The notes under the pieces are model-generated. The model worked only from the letters and a program-made list of their open reading frames with translations. It was not told where the DNA came from and did not search any database. The translations under genes and the position numbers were made by a program. From assembly GCA_964247055.1 (NCBI GenBank), contig OZ176056.1, forward strand, positions 2,046,001 to 2,110,000: a stretch of DNA of 64,000 bases. Direction: 5' to 3'. This stretch comes from Paragordius varius. Taxonomy: Eukaryota > Nematomorpha. Of this stretch, positions 32,201 to 41,849 are shown piece by piece (positions within the stretch are counted from its first letter, which is position 1; each line of letters opens with the position of its first letter).

Positions 32201-35200
32201 TTGAAGTGACCGTTTTTTAACAAAGGAATTAGTAAAAAAATTTATTTAATTAAAATACTAAAATAAAGTTGCAAATTCATACAAAAATTAAATCACAAGG
32301 CTAAAACTTATGTTTTTATGTTTATATTAGGTGAATAACTTATCAAAACTCTCTTCGTAGATAACGAAAACTATATTAAAATGTTATATATATCAATTTT
32401 ATTAGAAAAAAAATGTGCTAAAATTATTGTTGTATAAAAAACAGAGTCCTTATACATTCTACCCGCCTTAAATGGCCTTCACAGCAAATTATAGTAACGC
32501 GCTAAAATATAATCTCATATTTCGATTGAATAGGATCTTGGCTTTAAATTATATTTGACTAGTTGTTAGGTTTTTGGGGACCTCATAAAGAGCAAAAAGC
32601 AATAAACTCAAATAAAATATAATCACTTTAAAACAAATTTATAGTTTTTGCAAATGTAATTTTCTTTATTCCTTAACGAATTTCTCGGTATGGTAATGTT
32701 GTCGGTTTAGAACGTATATACTGTTAATATACAAGTTTAAATGGGGTAACTTTAAATGCGATTAAAGAAAATAGGTAATGACTGGACTGAAACAATATTT
32801 ACATATTTTTAATTCATAAAATAAAAGATTCTAGCCAATAATTTTTAATTAAAATAGGGAGAGTTAGGATCAAATATATACATTGGATATATTCATATAA
32901 GCCAATATAATAAATTCATATCTTAAAAAGGTCAAATCAGTTAACCTCTTTGTAACAAAACTTGTTCTTTATGCAAGACTATGCTTTGTGATACTATACG
33001 GACAAAACGTACAAAAAAGGATTTCTTACAAAGTCAAACATTGATTTGCCCTAATTTTCCCCATTTTAATTTTATGTTTTTATTTAGTTTTTTAAGAATT
33101 TAAATCTCAATTTATCATTTTGTAAACGACAAAAGGCTGAGTTGATTTTCAATGTCAACATTTTAAGAAAGTGTTGTCTCTTATAGAAAGCCCTTCTTTG
33201 AGTTTTTCCGTTTTGTTTGTATGATTATGGTAAAATATTAATTTGAAAATAAAATTACATTTTACATTATAAAAATACCCGAACTTTTATCCAGTAATAT
33301 TAAAATATTTGCAATATAAATTAAATCATTATCGTTTACCTGCCACTGAAAATATTAAATAATATAACTTTATAAAAAATATTTTTGTGATATTTTTCGA
33401 ATTGGTAAATTTTAACCAAAAGAATTACACATTGCTGAGCCTAATATTTATCATTTTAAACATTATTAATAACTAGTTTGAAATATGGATGTAAAATTTA
33501 AAATTTTTTTGTCCATAACATATAAACAAATTTAAAGTTATAAAAAAATTAAATGAATTTTACAATAAAATAACTCACCAAAAAAATGTAAATAATTTAT
33601 CAATATTGGATAAAATATAATTTAGTTTTGATTATTTCTATATTTTTTTATTAATCTCAACGGTTAAAATTACTAACTTTTTTGTTTGATATAAAGCAAT
33701 TATGAAGAAATACCTTGTGGAGCTAAAGCACCTAAGAAGTTTAAAAAGCAAAATATATTTCGAGAGATACAAATATGTCGTACCAATTCCGATCGCTGCA
33801 ACAACTAATTTAAATCAATGAAATAAAATTAGTAATTAAATTTTTAAAACAAAACTCTTCGATATTTACACAAAAAATTTTAAATAACTGGTGTAATTAT
33901 TCTTTTCATGCTTATATAATGTAATCGTTAAAAATATGTTTAACCAGGGGTATCCTACACCGCAATCCTTCAAAACATTTTTGTGGATAATTATCAATTA
34001 AATATGAAATATAATGAATGGTAAAATATGCCCATAAAATTTTTAAATGTTGATATTTATTTTATTCAAATTTTTCTGGATATATTTTGCTAAATTGGTG
34101 AATTAGTATATATTAAGAACGCGATTACAGTAATGTTCCCTTTATTTTATCAAAAATTTATTTTTTTTTCGTTAAATTGGTATAAATAGTTGAAGAATGG
34201 AAAAGAGCTCTATGGTATTAACAATATCATATTCATCAAAAAAAAATATAAGAATTACCATAGAGCTTTTGTATTTTCAATTCTTTAACAAATATTTATA
34301 CCCATTTCACGAAAAAAAAAATTTTTAATAAAATAAAGGATACATGACTGTAAGTCGAAAATGCGTTCCATGAAACCATTTGTATTAATTACCCTGTTTT
34401 TTACCCACCTTAATATTATTTATTTGTATAAATTGTGAGTCAATCAAAATAATTAATTTTATTATATCTTAAAATGTATATTTAATGTTTTTATTTTAAT
34501 TGATTAATCCTTAATTCTTAAATTTTTTCACAATTAAAATTCAGGTAAAATGTGTTGAATATAAATGCCATTAGGTCTAATTATTTGTCCAAACTGTCCC
34601 ATTTAAGATGTATAAAATAAATGAAATATGAATAAAAATAGTATACCAGGAGAAGCAACTAAAAGTTTTTTTCCATCAATGCCAGGATCCTTTTTATATT
34701 AAATATACTTTTGTACTTGAGTCTGACCTTTGTAAATTGGGTTTGTTTTGTTGGGCCTTTCATACTTCTTCTAAAAATTATAACATTACTATAATTTTTT
34801 TTAATGCCAATTTCATATCACTGAATTTATTTCAAACATGTGGCCATGATTTTCAAACTTTTATTCACCAAAATTCTAAGCACGGAAAAATATCAGTAGA
34901 AAATCTTATAAATATAAAAAAATTACTAGCAAATTATATTTTTTTAGAATAATATGATGCAATATCAGTAAAAAATTAATTTATTAATGAATTTTCGTAG
35001 ATTTCTCTAACTTCTTCGGACCAACACAAAAATAAAGCCTGATTATCAATGTATTTTTAAATATAAATACCGTTTTATTAGGGTATTTCTTTATTTTCGC
35101 AGCTATATTAAAAATGAATAAAAATTATTATTTAAAAACATCACATTAAAATCTTTAACCATTTTGACAACACTTTAAAGAATGATTCGACATTATATTC

Positions 35201-38200
35201 CGAATTGGTGAAGGCACATATTTATTTTTTTATTTTTAATTATTATCGTTAAGCTTTTTTATTTTAAATAAGTGTACGTTCTTCATTCCTAACTATGAGC
35301 TTTTAAAAACTGCCCAATATCTGCATTTTCCAATTATAGAAACAAATTCATAAAGATCGTTGGTTATCATTGTGTACAAAGACCAAATAATGAGGTAATC
35401 AATTCCTTTACATAAAATAAGATATATACAATTGAGCAAAGGCAGTTAATATACATTATGCATTTTAATGGTTGCTTATTTTATAGTAGGGCAATTTTCA
35501 ACACAGTAGTGTTTGGAAAAAAGAAAGGAATAAATTGTTTATTCAACATTTTGTTGTTTTTTCCATACACTAATACTGTGTTGCAATTGCCCTACTATAG
35601 TGTGAAATGAGCAGCCATTAAAATGCATACTATAATAAAAATTTATATGATTATCTTTGTTAAAACACACTTTTACTTGTTTCTCCTGGCCCTGCCTAAA
35701 AAAGTATGATTAATTTTTGTAAAGGCTAAATATTTTATAGTAAAAATCGGAATTCTAAGACAAAACCTGAAAACATAAAGACCAATATTTTTTCAAAAGC
35801 AATCATATTTTTGAAATCTTAATTTATAAGTAGAATATATAAATTTTGTTACCAATATAGATCTCTATTAGACTTTGCAGTTTGAAACAATGAATTAAAA
35901 ATGAAATAAAATCTCAAAAACTATAGCCGTGTTGAAAAAATATTGGTATTTATATTTTTACGTTTTGTCTGTATAAGATAAATTTTTACTGTAAATATTA
36001 TTATACATAACATAAAAAGTTTTATAATTACGAGACCTGTTCATAATAATATTTATCCATCAACTGAGTTTCATTTGAATCTGAAAAAATAAAACAGATG
36101 ATACAATTATTTCCTTATTGGGACTGAACCCGGTTAAAATTTTGTGCTTGAAATTATTAAAAATAACAGTCAATACTAAAACAATTTTAACCATATGATA
36201 TCGTTTGAAATAAAATATGAATTTGACATATGATATTAATTTTATGACCAAATAAGTATTTTTAATAATATATATATGGTCAACCATTTAACTCTTTATA
36301 TTATTAAAGCGGAAATTGCATTTATAAGCAATAAGATCGTTATTTTTTAATCGGTCAAACCAAAATTTCTTGTATATGGTGTAAATTAAACAATGAATCA
36401 CTACAATACGTAGTTTAATATCATTTTATCATAAAACCAGGGGTATCCAACACAAATGGCTTCACAGGTTTTTGACTCAAAAAAATAGGCGGGCTCCGAA
36501 TATATATATATATATATATTTATATATAGTATAAATATTTGATCTTTTAATAAATATTACAATATACATCAATTTCTAGTTTATTGCCTATCGAATAAAA
36601 TAATTCAAAATTTTTTTTGAGAAATATTAATTTAATATTCATACTCATATTTTTTGAAAAATATTTTTCCAAATTTTCCCGTGTCTCACGAATTATCACG
36701 GAAGTGTTGGACACCCCTACTTTAAACCAAATGAAAATATTGCATATGCCATTTACAATTTAACTTCACTCCTGAACACTTAAATCACCCTAAAAATAAA
36801 TTAGGTATTTTCGGGCTAATATAACTCCTTATTAAAATGAAATTTATCTTATTAGCTTAGTTTAACTTTCAGTATTATTATGATTTTAAACAAAATTTTA
36901 TTCGTTTAAAATCTAAAAAATAAGGTTTTAATCTTACACTTAATTTATTTAAGGGTGTTGAATTGTTCGAGGGCGAATTTGTTTGTTTAAGGGGAATTTG
37001 AATTGTAAATGGTATATATAAAGATTATATATTGGATTCCAAAATATATTACTTATTCCAAATTCAGTAACAGACACGTTGGGTATTTTAGTGAGATTCT
37101 GCAAATTCAAAAATTTGAATTAAATAGATAATGATTGCCCAAATATAATTATGCTAACAAAAAAGGGATTATTTTTAATTATAACTTGTATATTTTCTGA
37201 AATCCCTTATAATAAATATATAAAATATAATGAAACAGCATTGTATTTGTAATGGGCGGTAATAAACAGTTTAAAAATTCTCATTTTCCTTTTTAAAAAT
37301 CTCTTATAATGTATGATTTAGAATCATACAATGTCCGGTTATACATTTTTTCCAGAAAAATTTATTTATAAAAAATATGGAATCAAGATTTGCCAATGAC
37401 AAACCAGCTGTATCAAAGACACTAAAACTAAAACCGAAATTAAAATGAAACCATAAAAGTTTTTTTTCAAAAATTATGGAACCAATTTTTAAAATAATTC
37501 TAATATCAACCATTGCGATACATATTTAAATATTTTTTTCGACAAAAGACTATATATATACTTTGTTCAATATCCGTTCTGGATTGATTAGTTTTAAGTG
37601 AATAACTGTCATCCTTGATCTCAATAACTAATTTACAATAAAATGTTAACTATATGTAAAAAATATAAATTAACTTTGGCTTATATATTTTTTTGATAAA
37701 AAATTTATTCATATTAGTTAATCATAAATAATAATATTCTGAAGTAATTTAACAAATTATAATCAGGTAAAAACATAAAGATATGTAAGTGTATATCCTT
37801 ACCGAATACAATCTGTTTACGATATGCTATATGATTTTATAAAAAATTTATTGAAATTCGTATAGCACAGATCAATATATAAAACCGGTCGATTGGCTTT
37901 GTAATACAATTATTTGCAAACTTTTATCAATATTTTAAAAAAATATACCATTAAATCATTTAAATTTAATCTTGAACACTTTAAATTAAGCCTCATGCAT
38001 TTTAAAATAACTCTAAAAAAATTATGTGTTTTTGAATATCTTAATTTCCCTAAATTTATGTATATAATAAAATTTTTACAATAGAAATGCCATGGTATTG
38101 AGAAATATGCAAATTAATAAAAAGTTAAAATTTCTCAAGATGAAGAGGTGTGTTATAATAAAATAAAACAATGATACCATTTAAAATTCAGATTTTTTTG

Positions 38201-39435
38201 CAATTAATATAAAGTAAATATGATTATTATTCATTAAGGATAAAACGTTTATAATTTTTTCATATTTTAAGCAAATATAATTAAATATATATTTTCTCAC
38301 TTTAAATACCACATTTTAGGTTAATCCCTAAGGGTTAAAGTTACGCATTAAATTATTTCATTGAAGTTTTAAACCAACTTTAAAAATACTATTTGTCACA
38401 TAATGCTCAAATAATACTGATGATGATTTGCTATATATATTGATTGATTTTATATATCGATTTAGTCAGATCTTTAATAAATTCCTAATTTATAGATTAT
38501 TAATTTATAATAACTTATGAAAATTAATGAACAATGTATGAAGGTCTGATATGTAGTGGAAACATAATTTTAGACGTATAATTTAATACAGTGGTTCCCA
38601 AAAGAGGGCAACTCCCCCCAAGGGTGGCGCGAAAAATTTGGAGAATTTAAACAAAAAATAAAATTATAAACAAAATGAAGGATATCAGGTGCGAATTATT
38701 ACGAATTGACGCCGATATGGAATAAATATTTCAAAAAAGGCAGATATAAGGATATTATTGATTGGGATTGTTCTAATATAATATATTTTACATAATCTCG
38801 ATTTTCTTTGAGAGGGACCTCAACAATTTTTATTTTTAATTTAGTGGGGCGTGAACAAAAAAATGTTGGGAACCACTGATCTAGTAGAAATTTCGTTTTT
38901 TATTTACTAAAATTGTGGAGGTGTGGTCGTAAAAAAGAAACCAAATGTATGATTGCATTTACAGTAAAAATTGAAAGAGGAGAAAACGTAAGAAAATATT
39001 TTTTTCCGAAAGAAAACCATACTTAATGAATCCTGTTTTTTAAATATAAATGGTTTATAAGTGCAAAGCATGAAATACAAATGCATACTAGAGTAACCCA
39101 ATCAATTTTATATCTTACAATCGTAAATAAATATTTTATATAAAAAATTAAGGTTTAAAAAGTATGGTTGTTGAAAACAATATTTTTATATTTTTACGTT
39201 ATTTTTGCTGTAAAAGAATTTTTACTTTATTAACTATCAGAAGACCATATCACTTAAAATATAAGTTTTACTGTGAAAATCTATGAATCTGTAAAATACT
39301 TTGGAAATTAAAAATTGACAAGATTTGCCATTTAAAGCAGTCAAAAAGTTTTTCTAAAAGCATAAATTCGCGCAAATTACCTGCCGTTTGACTTAGTAGA
39401 ATATATGCTATAAAATTATAAATTAATGTTCGCAT
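26178..39435 (-). CDS. Secreted micro-exon gene (about 25 exons, 220 codons)
   Basis: A minus-strand gene spread over 13.3 kb. Exon 1 (39381-39435) encodes a signal peptide, MRTLIYNFIAYILLSQTA. It is followed by exons of 44, 19, 12, 21, 18, 6, 15, 6, 48, 30, 30, 42, 30, 30, 12, 18, 21, 21, 36, 21, 21, 24 and 36 nt and a 47-nt stop exon. Almost all are multiples of three with phase 1 at both ends; the 44- and 19-nt exons compensate each other. The join is open throughout, 663 nt in all. After the signal peptide the protein has a short acidic/Tyr stretch, a small hydrophobic Ala/Val/Ile part, a Pro/Ser/Thr/Glu-rich part (PSVNPASTE, TEPQPGPS) and a charged helical C-terminus (SKNILEETR, LKERIS, EEAIRNLKPPPE). 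This is the architecture of flatworm micro-exon genes, whose secreted products vary by exon skipping. No sequence family is recognised. Single exons could be wrong; the last two are supported by copy 2. Confidence 0.8.
26309..26344 (-). CDS. Micro-exon, 36 nt
   Basis: Acceptor ATTCTAG, donor AAAG|GTATAT. Encodes NALGSEDPDISK. Conserved in position, length and splice sites at 63869-63904. Confidence 0.8.
26787..26810 (-). CDS. Micro-exon, 24 nt
   Basis: Acceptor AAATTAG, donor GAAA|GTAATT. Encodes DLIDKATE. Confidence 0.6.
27041..27261. mobile_element. MITE family C
   Basis: TACAGTAAAAATTGGATTAT at the left and TCCAATTTTTACTGTA at the right as inverted ends, with ACGTTTTGTCCGTGTAC inside. 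Sits in an intron of the micro-exon gene. Confidence 0.75.
27388..27408 (-). CDS. Micro-exon, 21 nt
   Basis: Acceptor TATATAG, donor CAAG|GTGACA. Encodes NMMDTIQ. Confidence 0.55.
27491..27511 (-). CDS. Micro-exon, 21 nt
   Basis: Acceptor TATATAG, donor AGCA|GTATAT. Encodes TLKERIS. Confidence 0.55.
28163..28198 (-). CDS. Micro-exon, 36 nt
   Basis: Acceptor TATTTAG, donor ATTA|GTAAAA. Encodes DSKNILEETRNI. Confidence 0.65.
28867..29640. other. Long intron of the micro-exon gene with an unexplained GC-richer patch
   Basis: 28900-29070 is less AT-rich than its surroundings and open for 67 codons on the plus strand, but shows no recognisable domain or splice context. No other feature seen. 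Confidence 0.35.
29652..29672 (-). CDS. Micro-exon, 21 nt
   Basis: Acceptor ATCTGCAG, donor GAAG|GTATAT. Encodes EGSNLME. Confidence 0.65.
29729..29749 (-). CDS. Micro-exon, 21 nt
   Basis: Acceptor ATTTCAG, donor ACAG|GTATTT. Encodes HVENLNT. Confidence 0.65.
29889..29906 (-). CDS. Micro-exon, 18 nt
   Basis: TTTATAG | GCCGACAAATATTGGAGC | GTATGT. Phase 1 to 1, SRQILE. Confidence 0.55.
30046..30057 (-). CDS. Micro-exon, 12 nt
   Basis: CAATTAG | AACTTCGACCAA | GTATAC. Phase 1 to 1, ELRP. Confidence 0.5.
30490..30519 (-). CDS. Micro-exon, 30 nt
   Basis: Acceptor AATTTAG, donor AGCG|GTATAA. Encodes DYDVGEDDIS, acidic. Confidence 0.65.
31167..31196 (-). CDS. Micro-exon, 30 nt
   Basis: Acceptor TAAACAG, donor TCCG|GTCTTC. 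Encodes EATEPQPGPS; markedly GC-richer than its introns. Confidence 0.65.
31268..31309 (-). CDS. Micro-exon, 42 nt
   Basis: Acceptor TTCTTCAG, donor TCAG|GTTTTA. Encodes GSDNTISKITPSTS. Confidence 0.65.
31445..31474 (-). CDS. Micro-exon, 30 nt
   Basis: Acceptor TTATCAG, donor GAAG|GTTTTT. Encodes GPSVNPASTE. Confidence 0.65.
31669..31698 (-). CDS. Micro-exon, 30 nt
   Basis: Acceptor AATCTAG, donor CCAG|GTAATG. Encodes DGGELAQLEP. Confidence 0.7.
31919..31966 (-). CDS. Micro-exon, 48 nt
   Basis: Acceptor GAAATAG, donor ACTG|GTAATA. Encodes VEITEAAKLVETIANT, an amphipathic helix. Confidence 0.7.
32072..32077 (-). CDS. Micro-exon, 6 nt
   Basis: ATTCTAG | ATGGAG | GTATAT. Two codons (DG); same start as the 30-nt exon at 31669. 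Confidence 0.45.
32118..32132 (-). CDS. Micro-exon, 15 nt
   Basis: ACATTAG | CTACTGTACTCACAG | GTAAAA. Phase 1 to 1, ATVLT. Confidence 0.55.
32985..33225. mobile_element. MITE family C, diverged
   Basis: TATACGGACAAAACGTACAA on the left and TTTTCCGTTTTGTTTGTATG on the right form the inverted ends; the centre is AT-rich and non-coding. Confidence 0.5.
33340..33345 (-). CDS. Micro-exon, 6 nt
   Basis: ATTTTCAG | TGGCAG | GTAAAC. Two codons (VA). Strong sites on both sides, but six bases cannot be proven by eye. Confidence 0.45.
33714..33731 (-). CDS. Micro-exon, 18 nt
   Basis: CTTCTTAG | GTGCTTTAGCTCCACAAG | GTATTT. Phase 1 to 1, GALAPQ. Confidence 0.65.
33785..33805 (-). CDS. Micro-exon, 21 nt
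   Basis: AAATTAG acceptor, GGAATTG|GTACGA donor. Phase 1 to 1; encodes VVAAIGI. Confidence 0.6.
33948..33990. mobile_element. hAT-like MITE end fragment
   Basis: CCAGGGGTATCCTACACCGC resembles the left end of the element at 36438; no right end found. Confidence 0.35.
34138..34346. mobile_element. Foldback element
   Basis: About 90-bp arms: CCCTTTATTTTATC, TTAAATTGGTATAAAT, AAAGAGCTCTATGGTA on the left mirror TACCATAGAGCTTTTG, ATTTATACCCATTT and AATAAAATAAAGG on the right. A hairpin-forming non-autonomous element of unknown family. Confidence 0.6.
34647..34658 (-). CDS. Micro-exon, 12 nt
   Basis: ACTTTTAG | TTGCTTCTCCTG | GTATAC. Phase 1 to 1, IASP. Confidence 0.55.
35012..35038 (-). CDS. 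Possible 27-nt exon
   Basis: ATCAG acceptor and GAA|GTTAGA donor; phase 1 to 1, hydrophobic (FIFVLVRR). Optional or spurious, not counted in the 25. Confidence 0.2.
35459..35626. mobile_element. MITE family A
   Basis: TGCATTTTAATGGTTGCTTA at the left mirrors GAGCAGCCATTAAAATGCA at the right; AGTAGTGTTTGG and CCATACACTAATACTG inside. The best-preserved full-length copy of this palindromic family. Confidence 0.8.
35677..35695 (-). CDS. Micro-exon, 19 nt
   Basis: TTTTTTAG | GCAGGGCCAGGAGAAACAA | GTAAAA. Phase 0 to 1, AGPGET; with the 44-nt exon it restores the phase-1 pattern. Confidence 0.65.
35738..35999. mobile_element. MITE family C
   Basis: TAGTAAAAATCGGAATTCTA and ACATAAAGACC at the left; TTTTTACGTTTTGTCTGTAT and TTTTTACTGTA at the right. 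Confidence 0.65.
36037..36080 (-). CDS. Micro-exon, 44 nt
   Basis: Acceptor TTTTTTCAG, donor ACAG|GTCTCG. Encodes DSNETQLMDKYYYEQ with the G from exon 1. Ends in phase 0. Confidence 0.65.
36438..36720. mobile_element. hAT-like MITE (CAGGGGTATCC ends)
   Basis: CAGGGGTATCCAACAC at the left and GTGTTGGACACCCCTA at the right form inverted ends of hAT type. The flanks only loosely suggest an 8-bp duplication. Contains a TA tract. Confidence 0.6.
36744..37015. mobile_element. MITE family B
   Basis: GCCATTTACAATTTAACTTC ... TTAGGTATTTTCGGGCTAAT at the left; GGGGAATTTGAATTGTAAAT with GGTAT at the right. Lies next to the hAT-like element. Confidence 0.75.
37948..38045. mobile_element. MITE family B, half element
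   Basis: ACCATTAAATCATTTAAATT through TTATGTGTTTTTGAAT resembles only the left half of the family. Confidence 0.4.
38310..38327 (-). CDS. Possible 18-nt exon
   Basis: CCCTTAG | GGATTAACCTAAAATGTG | GTATTT. Would be phase 1 to phase 1 and open (GINLKC). Weaker candidate, not counted in the 25. Confidence 0.3.
38589..38878. mobile_element. hAT-like MITE (CAGTGGTTCCC ends)
   Basis: CAGTGGTTCCCAA ... TTGGGAACCACTG, the classic terminal inverted repeat of a hAT subgroup. Flanking octamers ATTTAATA and ATCTAGTA match at 6 of 8 positions, as for an aged 8-bp target duplication. Confidence 0.8.
38958..39236. mobile_element. MITE family C
   Basis: TTACAGTAAAAATTGAAAGA and AAAACGTAAG at the left; AAGTATGGTTG, TTTTTACGTTATTTTTGCTG and TTTTTACTT at the right. 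In intron 1 of the micro-exon gene. Confidence 0.65.
39381..39435 (-). CDS. Micro-exon gene, exon 1 (signal peptide)
   Basis: ATG then RTLIYNFIAYILLSQTA: a charged start, a hydrophobic core and a small-residue cleavage region (SQTA). Donor GGCAG|GTAATT in phase 1. Confidence 0.75.
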
Positions 39436-40053
39436 AATATTCATCATCGGAATATTTAATAAAATACTTTTAAAAAAAAATATTTGGAATATTCACGTTA
39501 CAAAAACATTTTATAAGGTCAGTTATCTATAGTACAAGGTACGCTCCAACTACAATGTAATATATAAACATGATAACAAACATTCTTTCTTTAATGTTAT
39601 AACAGCCTAAGCAAAGCAAAGTTAAATTGCGTTTAAGATTAAAAAGTATTTTGCAATAATATTTAGTGAACAATTTTAATCAAAGGGATTTGTAAATCCG
39701 TGCGAAATAAAAGTATTAGGGCAGCAATATAAGTTTTTTAAGTAAATAAATATATAATTCGAAGCAAAAGACATCCTTTTTCACGTTATTTGAGGTTAAG
39801 TAAAATATTTAAATACTTATACTTGTAATATTTTAATTTTAAATGTTACGATTATGCCATTTATTATTTAAATTTCGCTAATTATGGAACATAAATGTAA
39901 AAAGGATGGATTAACGACAACTGATTCCTTCAAAATGAAGGCAGTCAGCTCAGCTCAAAAAACGTCAAATATTTTTAATAGAATTAAAACGCGTGACCAT
40001 TACAACCACCATATAATTAATTATTGCAATAAATATTGGTAAGAAGCAAAAAG

Positions 40054-40057
<4 letters not shown>

Positions 40058-40106
<49 letters not shown>
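40058..40106. repeat. (TA)n microsatellite
   Basis: About 49 bp of uninterrupted TA followed by GAAAGAGAGAGAA. Confidence 0.95.
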
Positions 40107-40109
<3 letters not shown>

Positions 40110-40397
40110 AGAGAGAGAATTATGAGAAAATTTTACAATTAAAACTCTTAGTAAGCACGATCCACACGTATTTTAATATAAATTACAATATCGCAAAATA
40201 TATTAATTTATAAGATATTAACGAAAAACAACGTTTTTGATAAATTAAAGGAATTGAAAAAAATATATAAAATTACTAAAAATATTTAAACTAATATATT
40301 TTAATTTCGGAATTCAAATTATATAAAAATAATTATTCACATTAGTTTATAAAATTAAAAATCTTAAGGAATTGCCGGAACCAGTTTACCAAAAAAA

Positions 40398-40520
40398 ACA
40401 TTCTTTGTGGGAGATTTTAATAAGATTTGGTCTTCGCATGATATCAATTTAAAAACCAATAGCAGATCTAGAATCCCTCACATTAATATTGAAAGCTGGA
40501 CATACATGACCAACGATTAA
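40398..40520 (+). pseudogene. LINE endonuclease relic
   Basis: One frame reads TFFVGDFNKIWSSHDINLK and ends WTYMTND before a stop. G-D-F-N is the conserved strand of the APE-type endonuclease of non-LTR elements, followed by a helix with a Trp. Further remnants may reach 40640. No matching reverse transcriptase nearby; unrelated in position to the LINE at 13665. Confidence 0.5.
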
Positions 40521-41849
40521 TACCTTTAGAAACTTCTCCAAACAAATATGTTAGACAAAGTCAACGCTACTATTTTGAAAATTAATTCTGAAATGCCTCT
40601 AATTGGCCAAAAACTCTCCTATATACTGACAAATTATAAAATAAAAAATTTTTTTTTATAAAATTCAATGGTAAACATTCTTATCACATCGGAATTTGAA
40701 ATAAACGTTTGTTTGCTTCCAATATTGTTTTGTAAAAATATATATGCAACTTAAACTTAAACAAACTATTTTTTAATCGAAATTCTAGGATGATATGTTA
40801 AGCATTATTAATAATATAAAAAAGTCTTTTTATAAATTTTCAAAGCGTATATTTAAACTGCGTTCGTCCTGTATGTTTGAAAATGGCATGCAATACGTTT
40901 TCCACAATATTTTGCCAAATTAGTTTTAAAACATTTTTCTTAAAACAAATTTTTTTAATGTCATAGGTGTTCAATATTTTTGTCACGCAATCTCGGCATG
41001 TTCCGTTATTTTAGGGGAACTATTTATTTTAGGATCCGTTCGTCCGTTTTTCACAACCTAATGGTAAGACCCAAAACAAAAGCAACATAGAATTTTTATC
41101 ATTTTTTTATCAGAATAAATATAATTGGGTACTTTTTCATACCACCCCCAAATTTGTGGACCTTTAAACTTTTTATTTACGATTTTACAATAAAAATTAT
41201 TTACAGATAAAACAAAAATTAAAAGACAAATAAGTATTTAATAAGATAAGCAAATCTTTTAAAACTAGATAATTCCTGAATAAACTAGAAATATTTTTAA
41301 GTATATAATATGATAGTGTCAGAACTTAAAAACGGTGATTATATAACACATGGTTAAGAAATATGGTAATCTTTTTAAAACTTATATGTTTTTAGTTTTT
41401 ATGTTTTGTCCACTGTATAATTTTAATTTTTAAAAATTTTTTATTTTTGAAATATGCCAATAACTTTTAATTTGGTTAAAAAATTGAAGGTAGTATACGA
41501 AATCGCTGTCTGTCCTAATTGATTTATATCAAAATATATAACATATATAATTAAAAAAATAACCATACAATGTTTAAATATTACATACGATTAAAATTAT
41601 TTATTTTTTATTTTGTAAGGTATTATGACCCCATTTTTGGGGTTATATATGTATTATTTAATAAAACATTAATAAATAATGGATTAAAATAAATGTAATG
41701 GCTGCATTCTTTTGTATTGGAATCAAGACGTGGAGAATAAGATATGTGAAAAAAATAAGAGTGAGAAAGGCAAATTGAAATCGTATGAAAAATGTGGTAA
41801 TGCTATTAAGATGTTTTTGATGTATCGATAAAAGACCATCTGGCCTAAT

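Noticed and set aside
37780-37840. 10-nt candidate exon with strong sites (CGTAAACAG | ATTGTATTCG | GTAAGG)
   Set aside because: Not a multiple of three and puts the next micro-exon out of frame; left out of the gene model.
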